In this document: piece after piece, positions 63,767 through 64,000 of the stretch
Numbering within the stretch: position 1 is the stretch's first letter
Layout: each line of letters starts with the position of its first letter
Source of the DNA: Nitrosotalea devaniterrae
GTDB lineage: Archaea > Thermoproteota > Nitrososphaeria > Nitrososphaerales > Nitrosopumilaceae
NCBI GenBank assembly: GCA_900065925.1
Contig: LN890280.1
Span: 736,451 to 800,450 of the forward strand
Reading direction: 5' to 3'
Length of the DNA: 64,000 nucleotides
Notes under the pieces: generated by a model
The model's database searches: none
What the model was told of the DNA's origin: nothing
Seen by the model: the letters and a program-made list of their open reading frames with translations, nothing else
Program-made: the position numbers and the translations under genes

Positions 63767-63982
63767 TTGCTTATCGTGCTAGAAGCAAATTCCTTCTTTA
63801 CAAATATGGTCGACGAACTTGTCGATTTTTCAGAATATGACCCAGAGCTTGCTGAGGGACTAAAGTGGATTGATGGCGAGGCACAAAAAAGAGGAATTAC
63901 ATTTTATGAAATGGTATTCCATGTATTGCACAGACACGATGTTGATTCTAAAGCTAAAGACTGGCTTGCAAACAGAAACTAG
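63767..63982 (+). CDS. small acidic protein, 71 residues
   Basis: TTG start, or GTG at 63776 (MLEANSFF). Helical and acidic: NMVDELVDFSEYDPELAEGL, EAQKRGITFYEMVFHVLHRH, ending DWLANRN. No known motif. AATATATTTT lies about 37 bp upstream of the start. Function unknown. Confidence 0.55.
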   Translation: MLIVLEANSFFTNMVDELVDFSEYDPELAEGLKWIDGEAQKRGITFYEMVFHVLHRHDVDSKAKDWLANRN

Positions 63983-64000
63983 TTTTTTGTAATTGTATCT

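Overview
The window is a stretch of chromosome from an ammonia-oxidiser-type thaumarchaeon (Nitrososphaerota). The evidence is thaumarchaeal-style methylmalonyl-CoA mutase/epimerase and an iron-ADH-type semialdehyde reductase (3-hydroxypropionate/4-hydroxybutyrate carbon fixation), Cdv/ESCRT cell division genes, ribosomal protein L40e, a PEFG-CTERM surface protein, an archaeal TrmB-like regulator, a bacterial-type UvrABC set, and many leaderless genes with a TATA box about 27 bp before the start codon. No amo gene lies in the window, so ammonia oxidation is inferred only from kinship. The DNA is AT-rich.

Layout. 1-5.6 kb: end of methylmalonyl-CoA mutase, epimerase, a HTH-CBS regulator, MscL, triosephosphate isomerase, L40e and SucCD. 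5.6-5.98 kb: intergenic region with a strongly structured candidate ncRNA. 6-14 kb: IleS, a secreted protein, a TrmB-like regulator divergent from a CdvB-like / unknown / CdvC operon. 14-18.5 kb: carA-carB; carB carries a 20-nt frame-breaking insertion that folds into a bulge-helix-bulge motif and looks like a tiny archaeal splicing-endonuclease intron. 18.5-24.9 kb: small metabolic, stress and hypothetical genes, ending with purD.

24.9-36.77 kb: an 11.9-kb integrated casposon (family-1-like) with imperfect terminal inverted repeats and a 17-bp direct repeat at its ends. It encodes a Cas1 casposase, a protein-primed-type family B DNA polymerase, a tandem HNH protein, an AbrB-like protein, an OLD-family ATPase-TOPRIM nuclease, a HEPN-like protein and several unknown, partly membrane-bound proteins. 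The duplicated 17 bp equals the stretch between the stop codons of purD and the convergent 5-formyl-THF cyclo-ligase gene, so both host genes stay intact.

36.77-49.9 kb: folate genes, purN, a beta-CASP nuclease, tiny zinc-binding proteins, a slipin, and uvrB-uvrA-uvrC. 49.97-50.57 kb: a decayed pseudogene. 50.7-58.4 kb: a six-gene translationally coupled operon for a membrane complex like Hyf/Ehr, whose large subunit has lost all NiFe cysteine ligands while the small subunit keeps its FeS cysteines. 58.4-64 kb: small zinc proteins, an F420-type LLM oxidoreductase, the iron-ADH, a PEFG-CTERM protein, glycerate 2-kinase and two small unknown genes.

The strongest candidates for new biology are the 20-nt carB intron, the cargo and insertion mode of the casposon, the CdvB-like/CdvC operon, the NiFe-less Hyf-like complex and the structured RNA near 5.85 kb.
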